Source of the DNA: Megaleporinus macrocephalus
Lineage: Eukaryota; Chordata; Actinopteri; Characiformes; Anostomidae
DNA: 64,000 bases
Direction of reading: 5' to 3'
NCBI GenBank assembly: GCA_021613375.1
Contig: CM038706.1
Coordinates: 20,324,866-20,388,865 of the forward strand
Positions within the stretch are counted from its first letter, which is position 1; each line of letters begins with the position of its first letter. Shown here piece by piece: positions 36,047-48,147 of the stretch. The translations under genes were made by a program, and so were the position numbers. The notes below the pieces were generated by a model, which ran no database searches, was not told the DNA's origin, and worked only from the letters and a program-made list of their open reading frames with translations.

Positions 36047-38913
36047 AGTGCTATGCTACCAGAAGGTGGTGGTTATTTGAACCAAGGGCCATAATGTTAC
36101 TATTTCATTTACTATCCAAAACCACCAGTGAACCTACTAATGTAATATGTTCATAGAAATCTAGTGGTCAAAGTTTTCTTCAGGTTTGTTTGTGCCTTAT
36201 AGAGCAATATATGTACATCTCTGGTATAAATGGATTTTAAAACAGTAGGCCAAAACCTTCTCTCAGAGCAAATACTAAAAAATAACAATTTCTCCAGATG
36301 TCTTTCTGTGTGGGGGCTTTCAGAGATATCCGTATCTGTAAATATTTTATTTAAACCACCCTAAACAACATGGTTTACATCTCAATCATTTAATTATGTA
36401 GAAATGTTTGAAAAATTGGTGCAATTCATCTTAAAATTGACATAAAACCTTTACGTTATGTGAAAAACTTTTTCCCTCTAGCAGATCTCATTTTCAGACA
36501 TGGTCCAGTAGGGAGCCAAAAGTGTTTTTATTTAATGGAAGCTTATGTGGCACCTTTTCCTTTAGTCATGTTGGTAACAACAATAGCATAAATTAGACTA
36601 AGTTCATGACAAAAAAACTACATCTACCATAACAGCATGACCGCAATCTAAATCTTATTTGACATTAATAACACTCTACATTTAGATGTTTTTGCAAAAA
36701 CTGACTTGTGTGCCACAATTTCTCATGAAATTGAATAGGGGTTTTTTTGTGTCCTAAAAACTTGTCCAACTTGTCCAACAGTCGTTACGAAAGAACGCGT
36801 TTGTGGTCAGAGCGTGGCCAGTTGTCCCAAGGGTTAACCGTAAAATTATAGAATCAAGTCATTGGACTTTATAGCATATCATATTATCAGTCTAGATCCG
36901 TCCCAAAGCTCCGGTGTCCCACTCCCTCCAGATGAATGTGGTGACAATCCGAAATGTCAAGCAGATTGATACTGGTAACACTAGTCATGGACTTGAAAGA
37001 GCCCAGAGGAAGGGAAAAATCCATCTCTGTCCCTCCCCCTCGCTGTCAGAGGCAATTTCTGCAAGATGCTGTGCTTTCAGAAAGCGGAAAGTGTTCTGTG
37101 GGAAGTTCTTCAGATTCTTAGACTTAACGAGCATTGTCTCCAAAACACAATCAAAACAATGTGGTTCCCCTTCGCTTCCACTCTCCCCTCCGGCCCCTGC
37201 TGCCCAGGCCCCGGCCAGCTTCTCTTCAGCACACAGCGCTCATCCCTACTCTCCGAATTGAAATGATCCAGGTCTGCATTTCAATTCTCCTCCGTACGTG
37301 GGCCCTTTTTTACTCAATGCCAATGATTAGATCACCACGCCTTATTGCAGCCGTGGCGGATTAGGATTGATCTAGCTGCTGTACAGTAAGTGGCCTCTAG
37401 ATGGCGGAATAGTGCTGTAGTTGAGCTAGGAGTAGAACTGGAGCACTGAGGTCCTCCTAAACCGGTTTAGCAAGAATGCTGTCAGCAGAGGGGTTAGTTT
37501 GGTGTGAATAGGGGGATTTTTCACACTTGTCACTTGCTTTTCTTTATATAAGTCCTCCAGTGGGACGTGGTGTTTTGTTGTTCTTTTTTCCCCCCCTTCA
37601 TTTTCTTCATGTTTATTTGTGGACATGTGCTGCCTGTGTTTTGGTGATGTGAAGTCATTTCTGTAGGTACTTAGATACGATTTCCTAAGCTTTTCTTTTC
37701 AGAAATAAAGGCTTCATCGTTATCTGTATCGCCCTTGTTTTGGAGTGTGTGGTCCGAGTGGTAGTGTTACATCTCAAGGCAGTGAACCTCACCAAACCTG
37801 TATGTGTGTTATGTTGTGCTTTTTTATATCACCGTTTGGAAGGCTGTTATTAGGGGTGCACAGGCAAGCGCCGGCAGCATTCTTACTAAACATGGTTCTG
37901 ATGTTGAAGAGGCTTCAGTTAGGGTCTGTGTGTAGCTGCGTTAAGTCACTCACATCGTCATGTTGTCTCGTGTCTCCTCCTCCTCCCTCCATGTCTCTCT
38001 CTGACTAACATGTCCACATGACGTATGCTTTGATGAATGTCAACCTCAAATCTCTGAAGTGACAGATTTCAGCATGACATTGAAGTCTCAGCCTCACTGC
38101 TGCACGACAGGGCACCGCCTTGAACTGTTTCTGTCCTGTAAACAGTTGACTAGCCTCCACTCCAGCGCTGAGACTACAGCCTCCTCTCTCTGCATGCTTA
38201 TGATCCCTGATTTTAGCTCTTCTGCATGATCCTATGAGGAAAAAAAACAGTCCCTGAGGTTAATGTACCCTATTCTCTCGCTGGCATACTACTGAAATTG
38301 GCTACTTAATTTAGGCTAACGCCGTCATATGGAGGCCAAAAAAGCAGGATCGTCCCTGCAGACCAGGGTGCCAGACTTGATTATAGTCCGTTAACACGGT
38401 GGCACCAGGAGAATGAGTACCAGGGACTGTTTATTTTTTAATTTATTTTTATATTTATTTATTTTTAAGCCAAGATCACAGCGAACAAATACTGCTGTAG
38501 CCTCTCACCACCACTCCCCCAGGACACACACATACTCTCGCTTTCCCACATATGTTCCTATAGGCACACACAGAAACCTGTGGATTGTTCCATGTGGAAC
38601 GGCTCTTTAAAGAGCCCATATCAGGGAAAATGATTAAAATGACTTTATTAAAATGCACCACATACTTTAATGTAGTATGCAATGTAGTATGATATTCAAA
38701 TGTTTAAAAAAAAAAACAATTTTTAAATGTATGCCATTCACTACCTTCAGTTTATACAGCCCATATATAATACCTAAGCTAAAACTCTTGAGTTAATTGT
38801 TTTGTGATGTCATGAAAATGAATGCATTTATAACTATCTGCCCATTTGGCCTATAGCAGCTTTGCCTTGGCCATTCAAGCTGTAGCCCCTAAATACAGGG
38901 CAGATGTCATTTA

Positions 38914-39230
38914 CAGTCATTTGCAAATGTTTAGGCACCTCTGCTCAAATGATATTTTCTTTGTAAAACTAAGTTAACACATCCTATGCAGAGAAGAGAA
39001 GAGACTTCTGCACATTTTAATGCACAATTATTGTTTAATATTATACATAAAGTATAGCCTGTGCAAAAGTCATGTAGTATTTTATTGTATATGCTGTATT
39101 GTTTTTCTGATATGTTAGGCTTAGCAAATATATTGAAATTGTGCACTAAAAGTTGTGGAACAGTGCATTTGTTTCCTGTAGAGGATGTCACTTTTCATGT
39201 TTTTATGTGTTCAGGATTTTGTGTACAACT
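38914..39230. mobile_element. Non-autonomous TIR element (GCAAAAGTTTGGGCACC family), copy 1
   Basis: The left end CAGTCATTTGCAAATGTTTA is followed by GGCACCTCTGCTCAAATGA, and the right end GTGTACAACTG is roughly inverted. TA flanks the left end. The interior shares AACTAAGTTAACACATCC and TGTAGAGGATGT with other copies at 49805-50128 and about 63350-63690. It is about 320 nt and has no coding capacity. Confidence 0.6.
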
Positions 39231-40123
39231 GTGCGTATATAAATCTTAAAGGCACAGCATTTTCCTTCTAAGACATAATGATAGGCTGGGAAGTCATCAT
39301 ATGAAAATTAATTATGATCAGTTCTCAATTCTGTTTTTGACACTTAGTTGAAAAATCTGATCAACCAAACAAAGAGATATGTAGAATATGGCCCCTTTAA
39401 TCAAAGGCTGCTGCAACAACCCCTACATATCTTCTCTCTTCTTTGTGAAATCCTAGCACAATCTCCTGCTCAGTCCAGTTAACACTGTACTAGGGGGCAT
39501 AGTGTGGTGAGTTGGCATTAGGTTTGGCTAAAAGAGCCTGATGCCTCTTGTTAGAGCCTGTAGAGTAGTGTGATGCACCTGACAGGGCCCTGCTGCTGCA
39601 TGATGGGATACAGGTACGTGATCCTCTCCTTTAGACATAGAGGATACATTTGATGTAGCAAGTTTTTTTTGCTACTGAAAAAAACAACAACAACATTCAC
39701 CCATCCCTCTCTGCCTGAATGCCCCCTTGCCCCTTACCCCACTGATCCTACTGTCATATCTGACCTTATGACCTTTTGTGACATAATCAGCCTTAGGGCA
39801 CAGCTTGACCCTGGTGAGATGGCTGTTTCCTGTGCAAATGAGGTGTCTATCAGAAATCTCCTAAACCTTACGCTAGTTCTCCTAATTTGGCCTCCCTAAA
39901 TCCTGAAACGTGGACTCCAGTGATGTAGCTGGCTGAGCAGGAGATGCATGTTCATCTCCCATAGATGGGTCAAGCCTGTGAGAGCTTGCTGCTAAGGCTT
40001 CACTTTCTGTTCCTTTATAAAAAAAAGAAAAGAAAAAAGAAAGTTACCTTCAGACATCCCTGGTTGATGAACTCTTTTTTTTCCTTGCCATTAACCTGCT
40101 GCTTCTCCTCTCCTCTCATCCAA

Positions 40124-40134
40124 CACATGACTGT
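40124..40134 (+). promoter_or_regulatory. Possible CaRRE-like splice element at STREX acceptor
   Basis: CACATGACTGT overlaps the STREX 3' splice site. The calcium/CaMKIV-responsive RNA element described at mammalian STREX has the consensus CACATNRTTAT (from memory). The first seven positions fit and two of the last four differ. Position and core agree, but the match is partial. Confidence 0.4.
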
Positions 40135-40136
40135 AG

Positions 40137-40310
40137 CCAAGATGTCCGTCTACAAGCGAATGAAACTGGCATGTTGTTTTGATTGCGGGCGCTCTGAGCG
40201 CGACTGCTCGTGCATGTCAGGCAGTGTACATAGTAACATGGACAGCCTTCAGAGGGCCTTCCCACTTTCTTCTGTCTCTGTTCATGATTGCTCAACCAGT
40301 TTACGTGCCT
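40137..40310 (+). CDS. kcnma1: STREX alternative exon (58 aa, stress-axis-regulated insert)
   Basis: This cassette of 174 nt encodes (P)KMSVYKRMKLACCFDCGR, SERDCSCMSGSVHSNMDSLQ and RAFPLSSVSVHDCSTSLRA(F), in phase with the exons on either side. It is the STREX insert of Slo1, known to shift activation to more negative voltages. Features seen: the ACCFDC cysteines that are palmitoylated in mammals and tether the linker to the membrane, the N-terminal KMS serine that is the PKA target in mammals, and the RSERDCSCMSG cysteine-rich core. Differences lie mostly in the middle (SVHSNMDSLQ for RVRGNVDTLE). Acceptor CTGTAG, donor GTAAGT. It contains one TGCATG (40211-40216). Confidence 0.95.
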
Positions 40311-43169
40311 GTAAGTTCGATCGCCAAACCACACTGTTCTTTCACGTTTGTGACCTGTGTCCGTGTTCGTGCCGTCCTCCATGTGCTGTGCTTTGTTTTT
40401 GTTTTTTTTTACGGTTATTTATTTTTGTTTGTATTTTTTCCAGTTCTGTGCCTCCATTGTTTCCCTATCCGCAGCTTTTTTGTGGGTGTTTTTTTGCTGG
40501 GTGTGGTGGTTTATTGATGAGTATGATTTTCTGTACAGTGGTCTGGTTGTAGTGGTAGTGTTGTGGCTTCTCTGTGATGGTGCCGCACTAGGTGGTAGGA
40601 GTGTGTTGGCGCATGCTGTGTTTTAGTGGAGCACTTGTGCAGTGCTGGTGCCTTGACACAGTCACTGTTCAGTGTTAACAACAAACAAAGCAGGTTTAAA
40701 GTGTATTTGTTCAATGAAAGTGTGCTCAATGTTTTCTATAAAAGAACATTGATGGAATTTTGTTGTTTAATGTACAACATGTTGATATTGGTGATGTTTT
40801 GATTTTGATGTTCTGTGGTTTCTGATGGTCCTTTAGGTCAAGGATGATACCAATGTCTTGATAACTTTCTTTTTTTCCCCCTCTGAAGCAGCTTCAAGCG
40901 CCTGGGATGATTTCTAAGAGTGTATTCTGAATTTTGGATTTGCTATAATGCTATGTTTTCATTATGGGGACAATGTGGTCGATATTTCAGGTTTAACCAA
41001 AGAGCTCTGTCCATTTGTAAAGATCCTATTGACTATTTGCTCATTGAGTGACATCACCAGCTCGATTGGTATTTCCAACATTTAAGGTATTTCCTCAATG
41101 AGAGAAAAGTCATTCCATCATTGCCTCATAAATATTTCTCATGATATATTTTGTTTCAAGGGGATCTTTACTCATATTGAATGTCCATAAAGTGCTTACG
41201 CATTGGAATGTCTCTCTGTGCCCCTGTTCGCGGACGATCATCTTTTAACCGTAGGCCAATATGCCTTCACCGTTTCCACAAGCCGAAAGAAAACAGTCTT
41301 CCTCCCAGAGAGTTCGCTTTTAATAGAGTACACAATCGAGTGGGCAAACACAGAGTACTCTCCGCTTTGCCGTGGGATCAGATCCACTCCCGACTCGATG
41401 CTTTTCCCTTCGCCAGCAACCGGAGAAGAAAAAAGTCAATGTCCTTTATTTAATGTCTTGTATACCACAGTGGGACTGTCTGACTCAATGTAAAAGGTAA
41501 AAGGAGATCCCCTGGCAGAAACTCAATTGAGACAGCAGTGATTGGGTCCGTAGGAAGGAGTCAGATGACGGACGCAGTTAGCTGCGCACAGCGCAGTGCT
41601 GTGGAGGGGCCTTCTCATTAAGCCCCAGCAGATGTGAAATACTAAAGTGTCTGTCAGTTAGGCCTGGCAGTAGCATGGGCTGCTTATCAAAGCAGGGGTC
41701 AGTTCAGACGATCGCATTTCCTCTGAACCGCTCTCCGACCGCTCTCCACATCCCGTTAGATTAGTGTCAAACACGCTATGATGAGTTTGGCTTCGTGTCT
41801 TGTGTTTTGGTCGAGGAGAGGGGGGGGGCTGTGATATCCCTGGATACCAATTACTGGCCATTACATTGTTACTGATCTCCCCTAGCCCCATCATCCCTCG
41901 TTGGATTTCAGGAAATCCTTTTGCTGTCTTAGTATGTTTTTTTTCTCTCTCTCTCTCCCTGAATTGAGCGCGTGTTCAGCTAAAGCTTCAGACTCCTGAC
42001 AGTTGTTCGAGCCAAGGATTTTGCTTCGCTTTCTCTCATCGGTTTTGTGTCAGAACTAACATAACGTTTCTATGATGAGGAATTAATTCCGAGCCTCCGT
42101 CTGACTTTGATTTCACTGGATTGAATAATTGATTTCTTTCGGACTCCACCTTGCACGCAGTTTCAAGTTGGGCTTCTGCAGACAGTACTCGCACCTCATA
42201 AATGTAGGGTGTGATCACTACAGCTGCACACGCGGGCGAGTTAGTTAGCTTCATCTGCACTCGGCGGCCTCCTGCCTGCTCGACTGGTTTAATTCAGTGG
42301 GCTGAGAAGAGGCCGGAGAATAGCATCCTGTAAAATGAGAATTGTGTACTCCGAGCGCTCGGCACCCCTCGGGTCGGGAAGCATATATATCATGGTGTGC
42401 CTACGCTAAGCATGGCGCTCTAGAGTTATACCTCCACATTATATGAGCGCAGTTATTGCTGAGATAAATACAGCTCCCTTGGATGCAGTAATTCTGCGGA
42501 ATGTGTGAAGCGCGTGGCAGTAAAGGGGCTCTGTCCTAGACGAGCAGCCTTGCATCTTCGGTGCCTCCTCCGCTCTGCCCTGCTGCTCTTTGCGTAGTTC
42601 CACGCGTGCAGCCGTCTGGATGCTAATGCTTTTCCGTGCCACAACCAGACAAAGAATTATTAGTATGAAAATGAGATGCATGAGCGGTAGACAACTGCGT
42701 CTCCTTTACTGTTCGCTGCAGCCGAAGCCCAGAGAGCGTTTGACAAGGAGCCAGGAATGGTGTAGCCGTCATTATGGCTGCGGAGCTCAGCACACCATTA
42801 AGAGGTGTTTGATACCAGCGAACAGTGCGAGCCACAGGAGGCACGTGCATGCTGCCAGTGGCTTAGCCGCTTCTGCTGTAAGTTACGATGACAATTACGG
42901 TCCCTCTGCTCTACCTGCCGAGACTTATCCTCTCATTACGGCAGATTTAAGGAGTCTAAAAGGCGCTCCACATCTCAGAGGGCAGTAATTCCTGTTTTGG
43001 ACATAACACAGCTACCACAGGAGCCCAGGCCATGGCTGTTTTGTAAACAACAGTGGCCAGTCCTGGAGAGAGAGAGAGAGAGTGAGAGAGAGACTGCAGG
43101 GAGAGGTCAGGGGCTTCTTTTTTGCTCTTAGGGGCATATGTTTTATTTTTTTTCCCCCTTTTTTTTCCC

Positions 43170-43600
43170 CCCTCTCCCGCCGGCGCTGCTTGGTGTCAGG
43201 CGTGGGAGATGTCGATTTGGGAAGCCGGGGCAGGGCTGGGCGGGGTGGCCCTGAAGAGCGGATTCTCCTGTCCGCTCCTTGCAGGGCCGTCCTCAGCCGA
43301 GCCGGCCCTTATGCGGCTTGACACGGAAATTATGTTTGCATTTTCATTTTCCCCAGCGCTGCTGGTGCGTCAGCAAACTCGCCCTGACAGTTCCTTACCA
43401 CCAGGCAGGAGCAGGGGCCGCCCGCCCCCCTCCGCCCGCGCGGGACAGATGCTAGCCAGAGCGGCCGCTCGCTCGTCCTGCGCCCTCAGATCGCAGGCGA
43501 CAGATGCCAGGGCCGGCGTGGAGCCCCTGCTTGAGCGCTCGTGTCATGGCCCCGCCCAGGGCCTGCGCCGTGACCTTTACGGCATCGGATACCACAGCTC
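43170..43600. promoter_or_regulatory. Intragenic CpG-rich patch
   Basis: About 430 nt rich in G+C and in CG dinucleotides (for example GCCGGCGCTGC, CCGCCCGCGCGGGACAG, GCGGCCGCTCGCTCG), in sharp contrast to the AT-rich intron around it. It could be a CpG island, an internal promoter or an enhancer. An open frame of 204 codons (43122-43736) crosses it but looks like a by-product of G+C content. I did not count observed/expected CpG precisely. Confidence 0.4.
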
Positions 43601-44659
43601 TAATGAAGGAGCGGGTTTAGGATACACAGAAGAGTGCAGCCGAGCACAGCAGGGCACAGCGGAAGACACTGGAAGGTGCTGCGCGCTGCATGTGTACCAC
43701 GCTTTCCGCCTGCATCACAGCCAGAGTCTGAAATGAATCTCTTCAAATACAGCCTTAGTATTCAGTACTTAATCTGTTTAGCAACTAGTTCTGCACAGTA
43801 TATTACAATGCAATCCAAGTATTGTGTTCAAAATAATGCAAACTCATCTTCTGATATATTGCAAGGTATATTGCAGTTGCAATATGTGCCCATATTATCA
43901 TAATACTAGTATCCTGTCTGTATCGTTCAGTTGCTGTGACTCTAAATAGTTGCTGTGACTCTGAACAGTGAGTTATGTACTTGTGAATGAAAAGAACTGA
44001 ACCTTGTAAGAAGTGTTAAGGGGTTAGGCGTGTCTTATCATCTCCCAGTTAGTGGAGAATGTTACATGTTCATTCACTGTGACATTCGCAAAGATGATCA
44101 AATCAATTCCTTTGGCTGTAAGTGTTGTGCTGCCACTTAATCAGCAATCCAAGCTGAGTATTGATCATTGGATGTTGATATTTTCCAGTTATCGGCCCAC
44201 TCTGTACCAAACTAGCTCGTCTGCTAATATAAACTCAGTCTTTTTGGCGTTCTATTTTACGGGAGTGTTTTGTTGATTTCATTATTAGATAACTTACCGT
44301 TAAATTCACAAAATAAATTTAACTTCACTAACCGCACGTGATAAGGCCTAAAAGTCAGTCTTTAAAGTATAATGTCTGGATGTATAGACAGATCATTTCA
44401 GACCTTATCACAGCGCATTGATACCTGCTGTTCGCTTCGCTTCATGGATGCTTCCTTGATTCTTTTTTTGTGTCATACGTTTCACTGCATTATATGGTAA
44501 TGCACCTTGAGTATAAGAGTGTTAGGTCATTCATAACCACAGTCGGTTTCTCTTTGTTGAAAATGCGAAGTTGCCTGATAATTTACTGAACAAGTTTGTG
44601 ACATGCCAGACATGCATCATGAATTGTCAGACTTTTTTTTTTGTGAAGTCGCTTGAGAA

Positions 44660-44734
44660 ATGGTAATATGAAAAATTCAGAGACCACTCTTCATTAGTCT
44701 CATTTGTAGACTACACTGTATTTCACATACTAAT

Positions 44735-44804
<70 letters not shown>

Positions 44805-45200
44805 GAAACCTCAACAAAAAATATAATGTCATATTTTCAGAGTCTAATGTGTCCACTCTTTACCTTTATTATAGCTCCATTCTTTTCATTAGACTTGCTT
44901 TCAGTCAGCAGCTTCTTTATTTGATTCACACATTTGTTTTTTTGTCTATGGCCTTGTCTGAGTCTTTACAGCTACACATCCTTTCAGACACACAGTGCCG
45001 AGTTGTCTTCTCACAGTGGGAGGATTGACGGGAGTACCTGTGGAGAGCTTGAATTTCACCGCTCTATTAAAGAAGAAAGCTTTAATTACTGTTCATCTGA
45101 TGGTGACAATTCTGGTAAAATAAGAACAAAAAGTACCTCTAGTCATTTTTACTGGAAAAGAACAAAATGAAAGGTGGTCTCTGAGTTTTGCTCAGTTCTG
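44660..45200 (-). mobile_element. Tc1-like DNA transposon relic, copy 2
   Basis: The right end GGTCTCTGAGTTTTGCTCAG, followed by TTCTG and TA, is the inverted Tc1-type end also seen in copies 1 and 3. The left end is eroded but keeps TTCAGAGACCAC near 44677. The interior matches the other copies (CAGCTACACATCCTTTCAGAC, ACAGTGGGAGGATTGACGGG). An (AT)n microsatellite interrupts it. No intact transposase remains. Confidence 0.7.
44738..44796. repeat. (TA)n microsatellite
   Basis: About 28 TA units followed by ACACACACA, within a Tc1-like relic. Confidence 0.95.
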
Positions 45201-45712
45201 TAATTGTTCTTGTCTGTCGTGTGGACAATGTTGATCTGTCCAAATGGAGTTTTATGTGTGGACCATTATTGCAGTGTTCTGCCGAGCTCCTTTGTGAAGA
45301 AATCTAGTATTAATCCTTAATACAGTTTCTAGGGTTTGTAGCAGGGTGTGGCATACGAGTCAATTCCCCCAAAACTGCTGCTTGCTGTTGAAACCCATCA
45401 CTGGCTGATTTTCATCTCGACTCTATTCATCTTTCCTTTTTCCTCCTTTTTTTCATTTTCATTTTATCATCATCAGTATCAGCATCATCAGTATCAACAT
45501 CTTTGTTATTGCCCATAGCTTTCAAATCTGTTTAAATGCTGATTCATTTAAACCTAAATCTCTTATTTTCATCTGATCTGTGTTTTGTGTCTGTGTACTG
45601 TTTCTCACCCTCATTCTCTCTCTTTCTCTCTCTTTTTTCTTTCTCTCCCACCCTTCTTCTTCTCCGTCCCTCCCTCCTCGTAACCTCTCATTTGTCTCTG
45701 CACTCTCCTCAG

Positions 45713-45745
45713 CCAAATATAAGTATAACGGATATGTCAGATCAC
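45713..45745 (+). CDS. kcnma1: 33-nt candidate cassette exon at splice site C2
   Basis: This exon encodes (P)KYKYNGYVRS and ends with one base that joins TC of the next exon to give Leu. It is flanked by a long pyrimidine tract with CTCAG and by a consensus GTAAGT donor. Its length is a multiple of three and its phase (1 to 1) equals that of STREX, so it can be spliced into the same slot. Only the ten codons and the split ends read in this frame. The insert is Tyr-rich and basic. It resembles no domain, and I cannot say whether the same insert is known in other vertebrates. Confidence 0.75.
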
Positions 45746-48147
45746 GTAAGTCTGCTCCTCTGTTTTCCACATTCCTCCTCCTCAGCTCCACTCATCTAGC
45801 TCCCCTCATGTAACCTGTCCGCTATGCTTTTGTGGTTTATGTGATTTTGCCCCTTGAAGTATTACGCTACAAAGCTGCCATCTTTAGCTCTCTGTAGAAG
45901 GCTGGAGATTGATAGGATGCTGCGATGACAGTTCTTCAGCTGTAGTCAAATGCATCAGAGTGGCTCTCTGCTCTGTTACTTTAAAACATGTGCGGGGGGA
46001 AAGGTCAGGTGCTGATGGAGGAAACCCACACGAAATCCAGATGCTGGATAAAGAGCACTCTGTCTTTGTGAGAAATGATTTAAGAGCTAGTAATGCTGTG
46101 AAGTTCATAAATACTGCACATGTTTGGAGTTGCAGAAGTGTGTTTGTATTGCGCCGAGTTGGCCAGCAGATGGCGCTATAACTCCAGAGAAAACAGGGAG
46201 CCAGAAGGAGGCTCGGCATAAAGCTGAATGCATTTTAGCAAAATGTCTCGCTGTCCCAAGCACATGGAGAGCCTTGCTTTATAGCGCGTAGCAGTATAAG
46301 TGTGATTTTCTATCAATGATGAAAATATATACATCATATGTATATTTTTGTACATTAAAATTATTATGTTTGTATTTATTATTTGCTTAGAATATGCTTA
46401 AAAAATAATGGTTGAGTTGAACTCAGTCACATTTAATGTATTTTATGTATTATGTTTTTTTAATGAGTTTAAATGTGAATGTAATCCATATTAATATGCA
46501 TTAATATTTGCATGTAGTAATAATAATAATGATGATAATAATAATATTAATAATAACAATAAGAGTGGAGAATGCTAAACATATGCAAAACACTGCCATC
46601 AACAAAGTTCTTTTAAATGATGCTTGAACCACAGTTCCATATTCCACAGTTTTCCGCAGCCTTGATAAGATTTTTTGCAATCAGGCTTCATCACAGCATT
46701 TGCATTTCAGGAAGGGACAGTTGCCGTCTGGATTATTGTAAATCCACAGTGAAAGTGCCATGCCGCATGTTCCCCGTGTAAGGCTGCGTGTGTTTGACAG
46801 GGGCCAGATGAATCCAGGAGTTATCTGTGGCGGCCTTTAAATCTATGCGGCAGCTGACGGCAGAAATAACCGTCTATTTATTGCTCAGAGCGAGGTTTGG
46901 GGAGCAGACGGAAACTGCTTTTCCACTTACACCACATATTGGTTAACCTCTTGCCTTTCGCGTAGATGCCATTAGGTTGTAGTCTCTGGATTCTGGTGGC
47001 AGGCGGTGTGTTTGATAAGTCCCAGTGTGAACCACTTTACGTGGCCTTTGTGCCCCGTTCGCTCGAACAGACACAGAGCTTTATCAGGTCGCTGTTGTTT
47101 TAGCTTTTCAAACAGATACAGTCGTATGCAGGGGTTTAAACAGCCCCCCAGTGGAATGACATGTTCTGTTGATTTTCCAAGTAAAAATAAGTCAACACGT
47201 ACCCTTTAGTGCGCTGATTCTCCTCACTGGCTGAGCGTAACATGTTAGAGAATTAGTACAGAAAAAAAATCATGTGTTAAATCAAGCAAACACAGGTGTG
47301 TTCTTTTATACTTTAGGAAAAAATAAATAAATCTGCATAGAAAATCAAGAAAGACGTGACCAGGGGTACCCAAACTTTTGCAAACAACCGCATGTAATAA
47401 AAAAAATTATAGGCTGTGGCTTTATCTCATGCAGGTTATGGGAAGTGTTTCAGTATCTGCGGCGTGTGTGTAACGCAGCTGTTTATTACGGATGTAAAGC
47501 CAGTGCAGTGACTAATTCTGCAGCAGAAATACTGTACATGTCTACCTGCCGTCGGAGCTGATTCACTCAGACTGTTATCATGTCTAGTGTGCAGTGCTTT
47601 GTTCTGTTGCGTGGACGAGTGAGAGGGAGGAAGAGTGCTTTTAATTAATTCATGCTTAGTAGCAATGGCAAAGCAAATGTCATATTGAACATTTCACTTT
47701 AAGTGCATGCCAAGTGGTTAAGTGGTATTTAATAAAACCAAGGTGTCGTCGTCAATTATTTAGAAATGTGATGGCAGCCTTTATGGCGCAAAACTGCACC
47801 TCTCACAGCCTTAAATAGTAATCAAAGGAGAAAGTAAATGGTCCAGCAAAGGACAATCGCATTAACTTTTATTTTCATACTTAAATATTTTATTATTCGA
47901 TTCTCAAGCAGTATGGCAATTAATAATGGATAATAAAATGTTTTAATCATACATTTTTTCCCCGCTCTTACAGCATGAGTTTGCAGCGATAAGAAAAATG
48001 TCTATTGAATGTTTACTAATACACAAAACTAATCGTTTTTTTAAACATTTTTTGGAGAGTAAAGATTCTGTATGTGTGTGTGTGTGTGTTTGTGTGAGCT
48101 GGATGAAGCACCGCTCCTCTCATTGTTCTTATCTTATTGTTTGACAG
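45746..48147 (+). other. Intron between the 11-aa and 105-aa cassettes
   Basis: Contains an (AAT)n-like run (46518-46562), an end fragment of the GCAAAAGTTTGGGCACC repeat family (about 47265-47395) and a (GT)n run (48072-48090). Positions 46690-47000 and 47440-47640 are repeat-free. Confidence 0.7.

Larger units (their letters stand above)
33459..40136 (+). other. Intron between linker exon and STREX
   Basis: This 6.7-kb stretch holds a G-quadruplex motif (33876-33902), a (CT)n run (35655-35678), a 14-bp hairpin (36011-36046) and a dispersed TIR repeat (about 38914-39230). I looked for phase-1 exons and found none before STREX. Confidence 0.7.
40311..45712 (+). other. Intron between STREX and the 11-aa cassette
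   Basis: This stretch is T-rich just after STREX (40390-40440). It has a long repeat-poor, CG-containing segment (about 41900-43740) with a CpG-rich core, an (AG)n run (43068-43092), a Tc1-like relic (about 44660-45200) with an internal (TA)n tract, and a C/T-rich tract at 45600-45715 that serves as the polypyrimidine tract of the next cassette. Confidence 0.7.

Noticed and set aside
37702..37780. TTTTCTTTTCAG acceptor-like site followed by a short open frame in the C2 intron
   Set aside because: No donor in the required phase occurs before the in-frame stop, so it cannot be a cassette exon.
39965..40552. 195-codon open frame covering STREX
   Set aside because: Only 40137-40310 is the exon; the rest is intron that happens to remain open.
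43122..43736. 204-codon open frame on the plus strand
   Set aside because: It lies in the CpG-rich patch where stops are rare; the translation is low-complexity Arg/Ala/Pro/Ser without a domain.
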